Of a stretch of DNA of 64,000 nt, positions 34,500-45,284 are shown piece by piece; within the stretch, counting starts at the first letter, position 1; each line of letters opens with the position of its first letter. Location of the stretch: positions 96,114,345 to 96,178,344 of the forward strand of contig OZ026514.1 in the NCBI GenBank assembly GCA_964019695.1, given 5' to 3'. The position numbers were made by a program, and so were the translations under genes. The DNA comes from Loripinus fragilis. Its lineage: Eukaryota; Mollusca; Bivalvia; Lucinida; Lucinidae. Below the pieces are notes generated by a model. The model was given only the letters and a program-made list of their open reading frames with translations, searched no databases and was not told the origin of the DNA.

Positions 34500-34842
34500 T
34501 TATCTTCTTGATCCCATTGTCTGAAAGGAGAGAATTAATGGAGGCTTACTTAGTTGCACCAGTGACTATTCTAGCAGCTTCATTTTGTCTTGTCGAGATC
34601 TTTTGATACTTATCATATGGGCGAGCGGCGAAGCCTCGGACGAACCGGCGTATGAATCCAGTCTCGCCTGAGACGTCGACATCCACACAACGTCGGCATG
34701 TTCTAGAAGTGGGCATATAAATAAGAAGTAGATAGTTGTTGTTTTTTGGTGTTTGGTGCTCAACTGTTCGAGTTGTGCCTTGATATATATCATTGACATA
34801 AAGTTTCCAATGACCAAAAATAATCAATTCTGATGGTCTCAC
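34500..34842 (-). pseudogene. LINE C-terminal fragment with an internal insert
   Basis: The minus strand reads YFLFICPLLEHADVVW, then the foreign 76-bp segment 34605-34680, then KISTRQNEAARIVTGATK. This is the post-RT region seen in the other LINE copies. Frameshifted and truncated at both ends. Confidence 0.65.
34605..34680. repeat. 76-bp segment, inverted twin of 35652-35726
   Basis: The two copies differ at about four positions. Landmarks 'atacgccggttcgtc' and 'gaggcttcgccgctcgccc'. Origin unknown. Confidence 0.7.
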
Positions 34843-35651
34843 ATAAAATGCTTTTTACATTTGTCTAACATACTTATTTTGAGTCGAAACCCGATTTGGT
34901 TTTCGAAACATATTCATTGACCCGAAATAACGGGTTTTCTGGGTCAACTCTCAGTATGCAAAATGCCAAACTTCGATGCTGTTTACAAACAACGGATAGG
35001 AAAGGGCTAAATTTTTCAGACTTTTTAGACTAATGCTCCTTCTAAGATGTTACAGCAAAGTTGACATATCAGACGATCTGGTAAGGAGCATTTTGAGAGC
35101 AAAAATGTACAAATTTAGGTCATGAAATGTGCTAGTGAAATGCAATTCACGCAATAATTTTGTTATTTGACTGTTTAATCTGTCCCCATTTGCTGCAAAG
35201 TATTGCTTGGTGATGTGAGAAGAATCATTGTGGCACTTACAGACGATAAGATCCAGGAAACAGGATTCCTAACCATTATCCTAAATGCAGCCGAGTCTCA
35301 AAGGGCAAAAAATCGTCATTATTTAAACCCATTCGAAATTGCCAGAGCCATACAGCTATGCCGGTGTGATTCAGTGTGGTTGATTATCTGCAAACTTTGA
35401 CAGATAGTCAGCAAAACCATTCCCGAATTTTGGAGAAAATCAACTGGAAGTGCTTTAGTAGGTACAGTTCTCACGTTCCTATGTCTTCATCAGGAGTTCT
35501 ATATTATTGACTTTTGCATAGTAGAATAACAGTACTTTTTAATGAGCAATAGATAATTTTGTAAAAGAATGATGTTCTGAAAAAAAAATACTACACAATA
35601 AAAATTTACTTAATTTTATGTCATTAGTATATTACTTGGTGAATGCAAGGA
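34843..35651. other. No gene recognised
   Basis: Includes a 65-codon plus ORF (35203-35400) without known motif, within intron 1 on the strand opposite to the oxidase gene. Confidence 0.4.
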
Positions 35652-35726
35652 TCGACGTCTCAGGCAAGACTGGATTCATACGCCGGTTCGTCTGAGGCTT
35701 CGCCGCTCGCCCGTATGATAAGTATC
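35652..35726. repeat. 75-bp segment, inverted twin of 34605-34680
   Basis: Near-identical inverted copy about 1 kb from its partner. No flanking duplication identified. Confidence 0.7.
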
Positions 35727-35763
35727 AAAATATCAAGCTTTGGGTAACTTTGCATGCTTTTTT

Positions 35764-35883
35764 GTCGTCTGCTGACTTTTTCAAATTCAACCTTTTCGAA
35801 AAATTATTTCAGGAAAACCATCAGAGAGTTAAACAGTAAGGATCCAGGGCCGAAACCTTTTGCATAGGTTATCAGCAGACGAC
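35764..35883. mobile_element. GTCGTCTGCTG MITE, copy 3 (short), beside exon 1
   Basis: Clean inverted ends GTCGTCTGCTGA / TCAGCAGACGAC. The hairpin half is truncated ('aaacagtaaggatccaggg'). Its right end is 27 bp from the exon 1 splice donor. Confidence 0.7.
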
Positions 35884-35910
35884 ACTAGTATGTAAAGCGT
35901 TAATACTTAC

Positions 35911-36083
35911 TCGTCATCTAGGCCCACTTTGTTTTGTCCTGACGGAGCATAATCCCAGATCACCTCGACGGCTGCTATGAAAAAATGTCTATCCGTTGCA
36001 GACGACAATTCAATCAAACACAACCCAGAAAGACACAAAATCCACGTACAAGTAATCCATGAGGCATTGCAATATCGCGCCAT
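35911..36083 (-). CDS. Hephaestin/ceruloplasmin-like multicopper oxidase, coding exon 1
   Basis: Seen: reading the minus strand from ATG at 36083 gives 57 codons plus two bases, ending at a GTAAGT donor (intron begins at 35910). Residues about 9-24 are hydrophobic and end in Ser-Ser-Ala at 27-29, a good signal-peptidase site, so the product should be secreted or membrane-bound. Residues 31-50 read DRHFFIAAVEVIWDYAPSGQ, the typical opening strand of cupredoxin domain 1 in ceruloplasmin and hephaestin. The ATG is the first in-frame Met before the signal peptide. The phase-2 end joins exactly to the phase-2 start of the exon at 1614-1861, restoring a Glu codon. Known of the family: copper-dependent ferroxidases that oxidise Fe(II) at the cell surface or in extracellular fluid. 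Function as a ferroxidase is inferred, because the later domains are outside the window. Too short and too deep among repeats to be an obvious ORF. Confidence 0.86.
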
Positions 36084-36300
36084 TACCGGTCGTAAACAGA
36101 ACGCCCTAAATCCCTGGGCTCTGAAACCCTCCCCTTCCCGACAAGAGAGTGTGAATGAAGACGGAAATGGACATCGGTTGTAGACATGACCGCAGTAATC
36201 ATTAATCGCTCGTTTATATCATTAATAGCTTTAATTGTCCCTTATTGTCAAAATATACGTTTTTATTTCATTACGTGAGAGGTAATAGATGCAATGACCG
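36084..36300 (-). promoter_or_regulatory. Probable 5' UTR and core promoter of the multicopper oxidase gene
   Basis: Minus-strand sequence just upstream of the exon 1 ATG. A TATAAA string lies at 36218-36213, about 130 bp before the ATG, which would give a roughly 100-nt 5' UTR if used. The frame upstream of the ATG has no in-frame Met in the stretch checked. A TATA match in AT-rich DNA is weak evidence and no initiator or transcript support is visible. A non-coding first exon further upstream cannot be excluded. No metal-response element was recognised. Confidence 0.3.
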
Positions 36301-36382
36301 TTTGCAGATCTGGCCAGTACTATAACTATTAATTACATGTATCTAGTTTAACTCCAGCATGCTGGGTTATTTTTCATGAATT

Positions 36383-36555
36383 TTCGCCATATGCTGATTA
36401 TTTTCAAAATCCACTCTTTCTTAAAAAACTCTTTAGGAAATATCTTCAGGGTGTCAAGCAGTTTGGATCCAGACCAGGCCCGACAAACTCAGGCCCGACA
36501 GTTTGTCGGGCCTGATCTGGGCCAAAACTGTTTGCAAAAGTTGCCGATAGGCGAC
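36383..36555. mobile_element. Degraded GTCGTCTGCTG MITE with long hairpin
   Basis: Interior like 3668-3818 and 35764-35883. Hairpin at 36454-36535 has arms 'aggcccgacaaac' / 'gtttgtcgggcct'. Lies 300-470 bp upstream of the oxidase start codon. Confidence 0.55.
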
Positions 36556-36649
36556 ATTGACAGACAATGCGTTAAAACAGGACATTGCCCAAAGTTATCA
36601 TCTCAGTTACCATAAAAAGATAAGAAAAGGGGAAAGTGGAAAATAGCAC

Positions 36650-38115
36650 GTGCATATCTACGGAAGCCTATATGTGACATTGTGTTTTGAACTACGTCGT
36701 TTTGATTTCGGTGTTTTGACTTTTTACTTTCGTATTTTGAGTTTCTTGTTTTGTGTTCTGTTTTCGATGTTGTTGGCTTTAAACGGCGCAATTCACGAGG
36801 TAGAGACAAGATATAGACGAAAAGACGGGCGAAAAACGAAGTTGTAAGTATTTTAATGCATTCATTGTACATGTAATGTTAGTGGGTAGTTTACATTTGA
36901 AATCCATGCAGCCAGTAACTATCACAAAGTCAACTAGAACACTAGTCGATGGGGCGCCATCGCAAATCCCCACGCTAAAGTTTTTGGTCCCCCTCAGCAC
37001 CCCAAGTTCTGCCCCTGGGGCATGACCCCAGCAACAGAATGAAAATAATGTTCAATATGTTTTCTATCTTTCATTTGTGAGAACACACACAAAGTTTGGT
37101 AAAAAAAAATGTTTGAAATTGACATGGAAACCGTAATTACAGTGTACATGTTACATGACCTTTTGACCTCACCCCAAGGTTACCAAAGTTGACCCTAGAA
37201 TGACAAGTTTACTTGCATTCTATTCTGCTCGTCATCCCCCTCGGTTTAGTATGCCACATGACCATGTTTGAAAAAATTGACCCCCCTGGGCACCCCAGAG
37301 CCCAAAAGTCCCACCCCTGACCCAGATGGCAGAAACAAAATCCAGTCTGATATGTTTTGTATCTTTCATTGGTGAGAACACACACAAAGTTTGATATTAA
37401 AATCTTTGAAATTGACATTGTAACTGATATTTGACCTTTTGATCTCACCCAAGATCACTAGTTTGACCCTAGGATGGAAATTTTACTTGCATATTGTTCT
37501 GCTCGTCATCTCCGTCGATTTGATGTGCCACATTACTATGTTTGGAAAATCAAAATTACCCCCTGGGCACCTCCAGCGCCCTAAAGTCCCACCCCTAGGG
37601 CATGACCCAGGCGACAGAATGAAAATCCCGTCTGATATGTTTGGTCTCTTTCATTGTGAGAATACACACAAAGTTTGTAACAAAAATCTTTAAAATTAAC
37701 TTTGTAATTGAAATTAAAGATAGTTGACCTTTTGACCCCTCCCCAGGGCCCTAGGGGGCGGGGCCAAAAGCATTTGCCTTTGCACGCCCCATTCATGTGA
37801 GTAACTCACACACCAAATTTGGTTGAATTTTGTCCAATGGTTTAGGAGGTGAAAGCATAACGGACAGACGGGCAGACAGAGGCGATTACAATATCTCCTT
37901 TGCTTTTTTTAAAAAAAGCGTGAGGATAAAAATGTACAGGCCATGCTACAAAGTGGGTTTTCTCTCTGTGAAATCATTTAAATAGATCCAGGACAATTTT
38001 AGTCGCTCATAACAGTTTGACCAATTGAAATTGTAACGGAAATTTATTCTAAGATTTTATTTTGTAGGTCTGATGCAGTGCAATCGAAAATAAGATGACA
38101 TGAAAGACAAATCGC
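36650..38115 (+). repeat. Microsatellite-tailed repeat family, copy 1 (interrupted)
   Basis: 'ggaagcctatatgtgacatt', a T-rich block of short 'gttttgac'-like repeats, 'gcgcaattcacgaggtagag', 'ccagtaactatcacaaagtc', then after an insertion (about 36935-37925) 'taaatagatccaggacaatt' and 'aaaataagatgacatgaaag', directly followed by (TCTA)n. The inverted copy is 45285-45690 and a third is at 43370-43690. Confidence 0.65.
36935..37925 (+). repeat. Three tandem units of about 240-270 bp
   Basis: Repeated order: 'gaccttttgac', 'aagttgaccctagaatg', 'gctcgtcatc', 'cctgggcacc', 'cccacccct', 'atatgttt', 'ctttcatt', 'cacacacaaagtttg'. Starts 'ctagaacactagtcgatggg' and 'gccatcgcaaatccccac', ends 'ggacagacgggcagacagag' and 'gcgattacaatatctcc'. 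The start wording recurs at 61715-61755. Confidence 0.65.
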
Positions 38116-38462
<347 letters not shown>

Positions 38463-39058
38463 GAGAATATCTGTCTTTCTGCGGGTCGTGAAATAACTGA
38501 ATTGACCTCTATCACTAGTTGTGAGCACAGTGTTTTCCACTGGAGACCTTTGGGTTTACTATAAAAATGCAATAATAGTACCTATGAGAACCTTAAAATT
38601 TTGTACTTTTACTGATATCAAATCAGTTGTTCTTTACTATAAAAATAATGTTATTAGTTGTTTTAATACATGAATATTATCTGAAGCCAGTCAGCAAACA
38701 CAACGCAGAAAAACATATATTTGTGCATCCGAAGATGTTTTACTATTAATAACTATTCATAATTTATCATTTTTTATTTTCAGGTTAAATCATGTCTCTG
38801 CAAGATTAATGTGGTTATCTTGCTGCACAGTTTGGAGTTGTTGATTTTGTTCCATCATACCTCCCTAAAACGAATGGCCTATCAAGAGTACAATTAATTC
38901 TGGTACATTTTGACAAATGATTTTGTTCGTGTATCATTGGTTTACATTATGTAGAAGACAGTGTTTATGTATCTTAAAACACACACAAAACAACAAAAAC
39001 AAATCACGACAGCGGTTTCAGCATTCAGAACCCGTCTCAACTTTGGATGTTTTGAACG
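38463..39058. other. No gene recognised
   Basis: AT-rich DNA. A plausible TTTCAG acceptor string occurs near 38783 but no exon was supported. Confidence 0.4.
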
Positions 39059-39059
39059 A

Positions 39060-39362
39060 TTCTAGATGGCACCAGATGTTCTACGGTGTGACCTAGGTAC
39101 AACGACGTGTGCTTCTGCAACCCTCTTCAGACACACAGCTGCAGACCCAGTTGTTGGAATTCACATCTTCATGTACGGAAACTGTGCTTCCAATCAGCGA
39201 ATAGAGCCATGGCGGGGAACGCTGGGGCATCAGGAATTACGTTGCTTGATAGGCTTTTTAAAGACCTGAGAGATACAGGGCAATTTCAAGACACTAACCC
39301 TATTTTATGTTGAATGTGTCCGATTCGGTTTTATTGATCTCATTAAGCAGAACTAGATAGAA
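39060..39362 (+). pseudogene. Integrase-like DDE core, C-terminal fragment
   Basis: Reads VLRCDLGTTTCASATLF, then GIHIFMYGNCASNQRIE PWRGTL. After a frameshift near 39233 it reads LFKDLRDTGQFQDTNP, and after another YVECVRFGFIDLIKQN before a stop. The D-x-G-T and NQRIE-W motifs resemble the retroviral-type integrase-like core found as a stand-alone domain in many mollusc, cnidarian and fish proteins. The first catalytic Asp region is missing, so this is a broken mobile-element relic. Confidence 0.6.
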
Positions 39363-40299
39363 ACGACCAAAACAGACGCGTATGACCATGGAATGCTACA
39401 CTCATATACCAAAGACCAACCCATGACACCAGAGGGAAAGATACATAGAACACTGACTGCCACATGACGACATTATTAAAGTAAAGCAACCAGCTCTCGG
39501 TACCTCAGCAAGATGATAACAAAACTAGAAAGGACAAAAATAAGTAAACTATAAAACAAGAAACCAACACAATGGGAGTAACAACAAACAATAAATCATC
39601 AACAACAGAATCACCTCATCAGAACAGACAGCAGACAAGGCTACTGGGGTAGACGAGGCTTTGATATATTTGACTGGCCAAGTCTGTGCCCTAGCTGGTG
39701 CCGTTGTTAAAACATAGATATTGTTTAGCTCGCATCGTGGCTTCTTAGCTTGTGCAAAACTGAAATCTTCATTCAATAAGAGTGCAGAGAAAATGTTGAT
39801 ATACCAGAAGGATAAGCTGATATACTATACTCAATAGTCACATAGAGTTTGGAACATTGGTAGATCAAGTTCATGTAACAACATGTAAAGAAGTGTATAG
39901 CTCAAATAAGATGACGTGTTAAATGAATTTCTTGTGATATTAAGCCGCAGTACCCAAGTACTGATTTTGAAACGTGTTGTTCATTGGACTTAGAGACCTA
40001 CTGGAAAAAACTCTAAAACCATCACGTTTTGCTTTTTATACATGTACCAGTGATCACAAATTCTATTAACTACTTTCACCTGCAGTAGATTTGCTTAATA
40101 TGATGACAGTGGTGTAGGAAATTAAGAGGTTTGCTTTGACGGTTCCCACTTATAGGCTTATCTATAGATGAGAGAGTTTGAGTCTGATACTGTGTCTGTT
40201 GTTGGGCCCACCAGGATTTAACTCTTTGGTTTCTTATGCTCCAGTATTCAGTTGTATGTACTGTTGAATCCTTATATTTGTTTTGTCTCTTTTTTATAT
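39363..40299. other. Only weak repeat similarity
   Basis: 39370-39480 resembles 10015-10120 ('catatacc','cccatg.cacca','agagg.aagag'). No gene recognised. Confidence 0.4.
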
Positions 40300-40690
40300 C
40301 TTGATTTATATGTACTTGGAGATAATTCATGGATAAGTTAGGAATCCTACATGCGAACCAAACATCTATGTGTCTTGATCCACATCAGAATTAAGGGTGG
40401 GGTTGGTACCGTGAAACTAGTTTAAGCCCTCCAGTAATTTTCTTACTGGCCGTTCCAAGGTGGTACTTCTCTTGTGGATCTTCTTTATATTGTGTTTGTC
40501 TTTGCTATATTGTCTTGTCTGTGTCATGCAGCCTTGTGGTTACCTGCTTGGAAAGAGCTGACTTTTGGTTCTACTGTACCTGATATTTTTTGTGTATTTG
40601 TCACTTTCCCATAAGATATCCTGGGTCAGGTGTGGTACTTGATTGTATCGATTCAAGATCTTTGCCTCCTTCCCTACTTTGCATTGCATA
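40300..40690 (-). repeat. Dispersed repeat, inverted partner of 33550-33960
   Basis: See 33550-33960. Contains 'gtgtcttgatccacatcag', 'ttaagccctccagtaatttt', 'ggtgtggtacttgattgtat'. Confidence 0.7.
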
Positions 40691-40705
40691 CACATGTCAG
40701 ACACA

Positions 40706-40900
40706 TGAAACATTGGTGAGCAGAGTGGCTCAGCGGGGCCACGGCTCCAAGTCTCATTAGTGTCACTGTGTTGTGTCCTTGAGCAAGACACGTTTATTCT
40801 TGCTTAGTTCTGGTTCAACCTAGGAAGACCTGTCCTGACATAACTGAAAAAGTGTTGACTGGGACGTAAAGAATCAAATCAAACAAACACACATGAAACG
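40706..40900 (+). mobile_element. tRNA-like SINE
   Basis: Box-A-like 'gtggctcagcgggg' at about 40727, the conserved middle 'ccttgagcaagacac' at about 40777, 'ggttcaacc' at 40811, then the 3' end 'tgactgggacgtaaagaatc' and 'aaatcaaacaaacacac'. The 3' tail matches 24455-24515 and, inverted, 63745-63790. Non-coding and Pol III-type by analogy. Confidence 0.6.
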
Positions 40901-41039
40901 TGGAAGTTTTTGCACCATCCATAGAAGAGCAATGAAATGTAATCCTTAATAATTGTATTTTTAAAAACTTGTATTTGCTTAACATATGAAGTAAGCAAAG
41001 GTTGTCGCACATATTAACGGTTACACGTTCTCTGTTTGT

Positions 41040-41430
41040 TGGCTCACCAGGATTCAACTTTTGGCTTTCATTTCATCCAGTGTCCCAGTGGTGATGTGAA
41101 ATGTCAGAATACGAGTTGTTTATGCTAACCCTTCATCCTTGAACCACTATGATTTTACCTGTGATTCCTTTGTTGCCCATGTTGATTTATTGATGAGTTG
41201 GAAACCTCCTAGTTGGCCAATCAGATACATGTTTAAGAACCAAATCGAAAGCAAGGATTAGGACTTAACCCACGTAAATTGAACTAGTTACGCATTACTG
41301 ACCGTTCCAAGTTGATGCTTTGTTGTGGTTCCTTGCTGTTCTGTGTTATTATTTCATTGTCCTATTTAGGGTGTAATTTGTATTCAGTTACGTTTGAATT
41401 CTGAGTCACCACCTGTTTGGAAAAGAGCTG
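41040..41430 (-). repeat. Diverged relative of the 33550/40300 repeat
   Basis: 'gaccgttccaagttgatgct', 'acctgtttggaaaagagctg' and 'gatgagttggaa' follow the same order as 40300-40560. Confidence 0.55.
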
Positions 41431-41934
41431 CTTACTCAGCTCATCATATGTCATTTGTTTACTTGCATCAATCTTGTTGTGACTATTAACCCTTGTGGTT
41501 CTATGGGCAGGGTTTAGAATATAATTGTTACAGTTCCTGACATTGCTTTTCTGAATTTTCCAGTAAATGAATAATTGTTTTATTTAGATGTATGAAATCT
41601 TCATTCTGAATTAAGTGAATACAAAATTTTGTCTAGGTTCAATCTACATTGCTTGACATTCTGATGAGATGAACGTGTGATTTTCATTGAGATGAACGTG
41701 TGATTTCTATGTAAATTAAGAAAAAAAAATAGATGGATGGATAGAAATGCTTTTCTTTGCATTCCGATTTTGACCCGATGTACTTTGGCTACACAGCCAC
41801 AACAAAGTAATTATCATACATGAAACTGCGATGTGTTTCGACAAGGAATAAGAATTCCATGGAAGTTGGTGTCGCATCTTTTTGGGAAAGGGAGACAAAG
41901 TCATCAGACTTTTATTAATGGAACATAAAATATA
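41431..41934. other. No feature recognised
   Basis: Ordinary AT-rich DNA, with a short direct repeat 'gagatgaacgtgtgattt' at 41667 and 41690. Confidence 0.4.
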
Positions 41935-42410
41935 GGTTACGGGGTCAAGGTGTTGACCTATTAGAACTTGGTTTCAGTTTAAGTCAAGGTCTCCGGATTA
42001 AGACAGGATCTTGAGGAGATGGCTTATGCACGCTTTGGTGGTTGTAGACACAACATTTTATGAGATCCTGAAGGAGGACACAAAAATGGCAAAGTCAATG
42101 GAGCTTGAAATTTAAGTCAAAGTCATAGGATTAAGGTGTGTGCTTACTGGAGATGTTGAGGGGATGCCTTATGCAATGTTTGATGGTGTTAGGCATTATA
42201 GTTGATGAGAGCATAAGGGTTGACATACAAATATAAACATACCAGTCACTGGAGCATGTAAAATATAGGTCAAGGTCACTGGTTTAATGTTCTAGCCAGA
42301 TTAGCATGTCGAGCAGATACTTAAGGGCAGTTTGATGGTGGTATGCATTTAAATTTACCAGGTCGCGAATGTCAACATACTTGTTGGTTGACAAAATCAC
42401 GCAGGACTGG
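41935..42410 (+). repeat. Degenerate tandem repeat, about 150-160 bp unit
   Basis: Three loose units marked by 'taagtcaaggtct', 'gagatg.cttatgcac.', 'tttg.tggtg.tag', 'gagcatg..aaatataggtc'. Confidence 0.5.
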
Positions 42411-43369
42411 ACAGAACTGTGGATTTCTATGTCACACCATGCCAGTGCCAGCAGGTGTGACAAAAAGCAGCTTTTCCAGACGTTACCGTTGTTGTTGCAA
42501 TTTCGTCTGTAAAGAGTAGTATTGATTTGACAAATATGAAATTAATTTGAAAATGTCTTCATACAAAGCCTTCAGGCATAAAGTAACACATTATAACGTC
42601 GCGTTTATATATTTGATAAATGTTGCTTTTATGAAAATCACATTTTATACTATTTTATTAAAATAAACATTTACTTTTAGCCTTAGAACTTGTTCTTTAC
42701 AAGTTAGAGACAAACGAAAAGTGCCAGGTTTCGTTAGTCGTTCAGTGTGCCTGCATAAATTAAGTTACTCTTGTAAAACAAAAGTAAATTCTGTAAATTG
42801 TGTCCAGTAGTTTTTATGCCCTATATGAGTAGTTGTATTGTATAATCTTTGACATATGAGCCTCATCATGAGAAAACCTGCCTTTGGGGAGTTCTAACAG
42901 GTCCAACACAAACTTGGCTGTGTAGCTACAGGGACTACCTATAGACAAATAAATGTTTATATAAAAATGAACTGATCAAAGCGATGTCCAATAAACACTG
43001 AGTTTTATTTTTAAACATACAGAAAACAAAGGTGCAGATCAGCTGTGCATCCACTAAGAAACTGATAAAGCATTGAAACAGCGACAATTAGCCTTATCGC
43101 TAAACAACTCGTTTTCGAATTTCGAATTTTCCTATTTTTTATGTCGGACTGAAATTGACCTTCTAAGCTACAAAAGCTAGCTATAATCTTGAAAAAAGAT
43201 ATTTACATTTAACGCTAGTGGGCAGCAAATGTGTTGACCAACATGTAAGGACACATCTAATAAGTGCCCTTTTGTTCTCACATTTCAAAATGCAGGTTTT
43301 CTTAAGATGTGGCTCATATATGATTTTTCATACATATGTAAGTTTTGTGTATGATATTGTGCATCATTT
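42411..43369. other. Mostly featureless; decayed GGGCC-type MITE at about 42858-43120
   Basis: 'gagcctcatcatgagaaaac' and 'aaacaaaggtgcagatcagc' echo the MITE at 46249-46486, but the right end is lost. Confidence 0.4.
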
Positions 43370-43700
43370 TAAACAACATAATTCTTGGGGTAGAACCAAG
43401 ATGTAAAGGGAAGAGGGAAGAAAGACAAGGGTGCAAGTATTTTCATGCATCCTGTGAAACTTCTTTAACATTTGAAATCGATGCAGCAGGTAAATATCTC
43501 AGTCCAAAAAATCTTCTGTCCAATCACACTATCTGTGTAAGTATTCAAATAGATCCAGAACAATTCTGTACATGACAGTTTGACCCATTTTAATAGTAAA
43601 AACAGTATTTATTATGAGTATTTATTACGTAGGTCGAATACAGTGCAATCAAAAATTAGATGACATTAAATTCAAAACGTATCTATATATCAATCTATTT
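43370..43700 (+). repeat. Microsatellite-tailed repeat family, copy 3
   Basis: 'gtattttcatgcatcctgtg', 'gaaatcgatgcagcaggtaa', 'gtaggtcgaatacagtgcaa', 'aattagatgacattaaattc', then a short decayed 'tctatatatcaatcta' in place of the long (TCTA)n. Confidence 0.6.
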
Positions 43701-43799
43701 CCACCGCCTTCCCATATCTGATACACTATCAATTGTCTGTCTGTATGTCTGTCTGCTTCCAAAATTTGTAGGGTTACTGAGATGCCTTTGCCTAAGAAA

Positions 43800-44010
43800 T
43801 AGCATGCGAAAACCCAAAGCCAAAATACAATATACAAAAGCTTAAACACAAAAGACAAAAGTAAAGAGCGGAAAGTTAAAACGCAAAAGGCAAAAGACAA
43901 TAAAGGAAAGAAATCTTCCTGAAGACAAAATTTTAAGCACAAAAGGTAAAACACAAAAGATGAAGTAAACATGCCAAATATAAAAGTCAAAACAACAAAA
44001 AGTATATAAG
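43800..44010 (+). repeat. A-rich degenerate minisatellite
   Basis: Runs of 'acaaaagacaaaag', 'aaacgcaaaaggc', 'aaaacacaaaagatg', the same wording as the T-rich block of 36670-36770 on the other strand. It therefore belongs to the microsatellite-tailed family. Confidence 0.55.
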
Positions 44011-44019
44011 TACATATAT

Positions 44020-44345
44020 AGCCCCCAGGGGTACACTCATTTTTTCTTCATACGTAGGCTTGGACCAGCATCTACTGTTCACCCCCCCCCCCCCCAAAAA
44101 AAAAAAAAAATATCAGGAATATCAGCACTCCAAAAAATATTTGAAATTTTAGCAGCCCCCAAAAATATCCCCATTCTGTACCTTGATCTTAAGAGAAGAC
44201 CCTAAAATGACTAAAAACGACCCCTAAAACTAGTCCAATTTGTCATACCTAAAGAAATATTCCTTTTTCTAACCCCCAAAAAAATATTGAAATTCAAAAT
44301 TTTGAACCCCAAAAATGGTCTGAGCCTATGTATGTATTAGACAGA
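44020..44345 (+). repeat. Dispersed repeat, direct partner of 59160-59540
   Basis: Shared order: 'gcccccaggggtac', 'ggcttggaccagcatctact', C-run, 'agcagcccccaaa', 'gtacctgatct-like', 'attcaaaattttgaacccc', 'gcctatgtat'. Confidence 0.65.
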
Positions 44346-45105
44346 CAGACAGAGGGAGAGACAGTTAGAAAGACAGACAGGCAGACATGTAGTTAACTCC
44401 AAGAAACTTATGGGATGATGGGTGTGTATGGGGGAGGCAGTGGAAAACAGCTTTATGTACAACAACAGAATCTAGGGTGAAGATTTGGAAGGTGAAATAT
44501 ATTTAAGGCCCCTCCCTGGTGATCTCGACTAATGTCCGTTCTACGGCGTTCTAAGGCGTTGATTAAGTTGTTGTTAATTTGTTAATTCATTATTCCTTGT
44601 TGCCCCCATTGTGTGTGTGTGTGGTGGGGGTTGTATTGGCTTCTAATTCTTTGGTGAAGTTTATAGTGATTTTATACATGTAGTTTAAAATTCATTTTGC
44701 TGAGGAAAAGAAACGGAAAAATGATTGCTTAACTTTGAATGCAGTTTTGCTGTCGTGTGGCTGTGCTTGTTCTGTGTCTCATCCTCACAGTGAGTGGGGA
44801 ATTTCCAGGTAATACTTACTTGTTTTCTTACGCAGACAGAAAACAGACATACAAGCGGACATACAGACAGACGTTGAGACATGCAGACAGGAGCAGCAGA
44901 CAGACAGATGGTTAGACAGACACACAAACAGACCGACAGGTGAATGAACTCAAGGATTATTATATTTTTTATTTTTTGGGGTGGGTGGGGGCTGTGGATA
45001 TGGGATAGACGGTAGAAAAGTGCATTTAGGCAGACAGAAAGGTAAATAAAACCCAAGAAGTTTATATCGTAGTGGGCGTGATGTTTGAAATAGCATTTAT
45101 ACTGA
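44346..45105. other. Simple-sequence-rich filler
   Basis: Scattered 'agacagacag' runs at 44340-44385 and 44835-44945. The 204-codon minus ORF here and in the following microsatellite is repeat translation, not a gene. Confidence 0.5.
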
Positions 45106-45107
45106 CT

Positions 45108-45115
45108 GACAGACT

Positions 45116-45177
<62 letters not shown>

Positions 45178-45190
45178 TAGATAGATAGAT

Positions 45191-45279
<89 letters not shown>

Positions 45280-45284
45280 CGTTT
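45108..45284. repeat. (ACAG)n then (GATA)n microsatellite
   Basis: ACAG units to about 45176, then GATA units to about 45280. The GATA strand abuts the inverted copy of the same unique sequence that abuts (TCTA)n at 38116. Confidence 0.95.

Larger units (their letters stand above)
1862..35910 (-). other. Intron 1 of the multicopper oxidase gene (about 34 kb, repeat-filled)
   Basis: Defined by the phase-matched GTAAGT donor at 35910 and AG acceptor at 1862. Almost all mobile elements listed between these positions are intronic insertions in both orientations. No additional exon of the oxidase was recognised within it, and none is needed to match the ceruloplasmin domain 1 alignment. Confidence 0.82.

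Noticed and set aside
35203..35400. Possible extra exon near oxidase exon 1
   Set aside because: The ORF is on the opposite strand, has no recognisable motif and lacks convincing splice sites. Exons 1 and 2 already join in phase without it.
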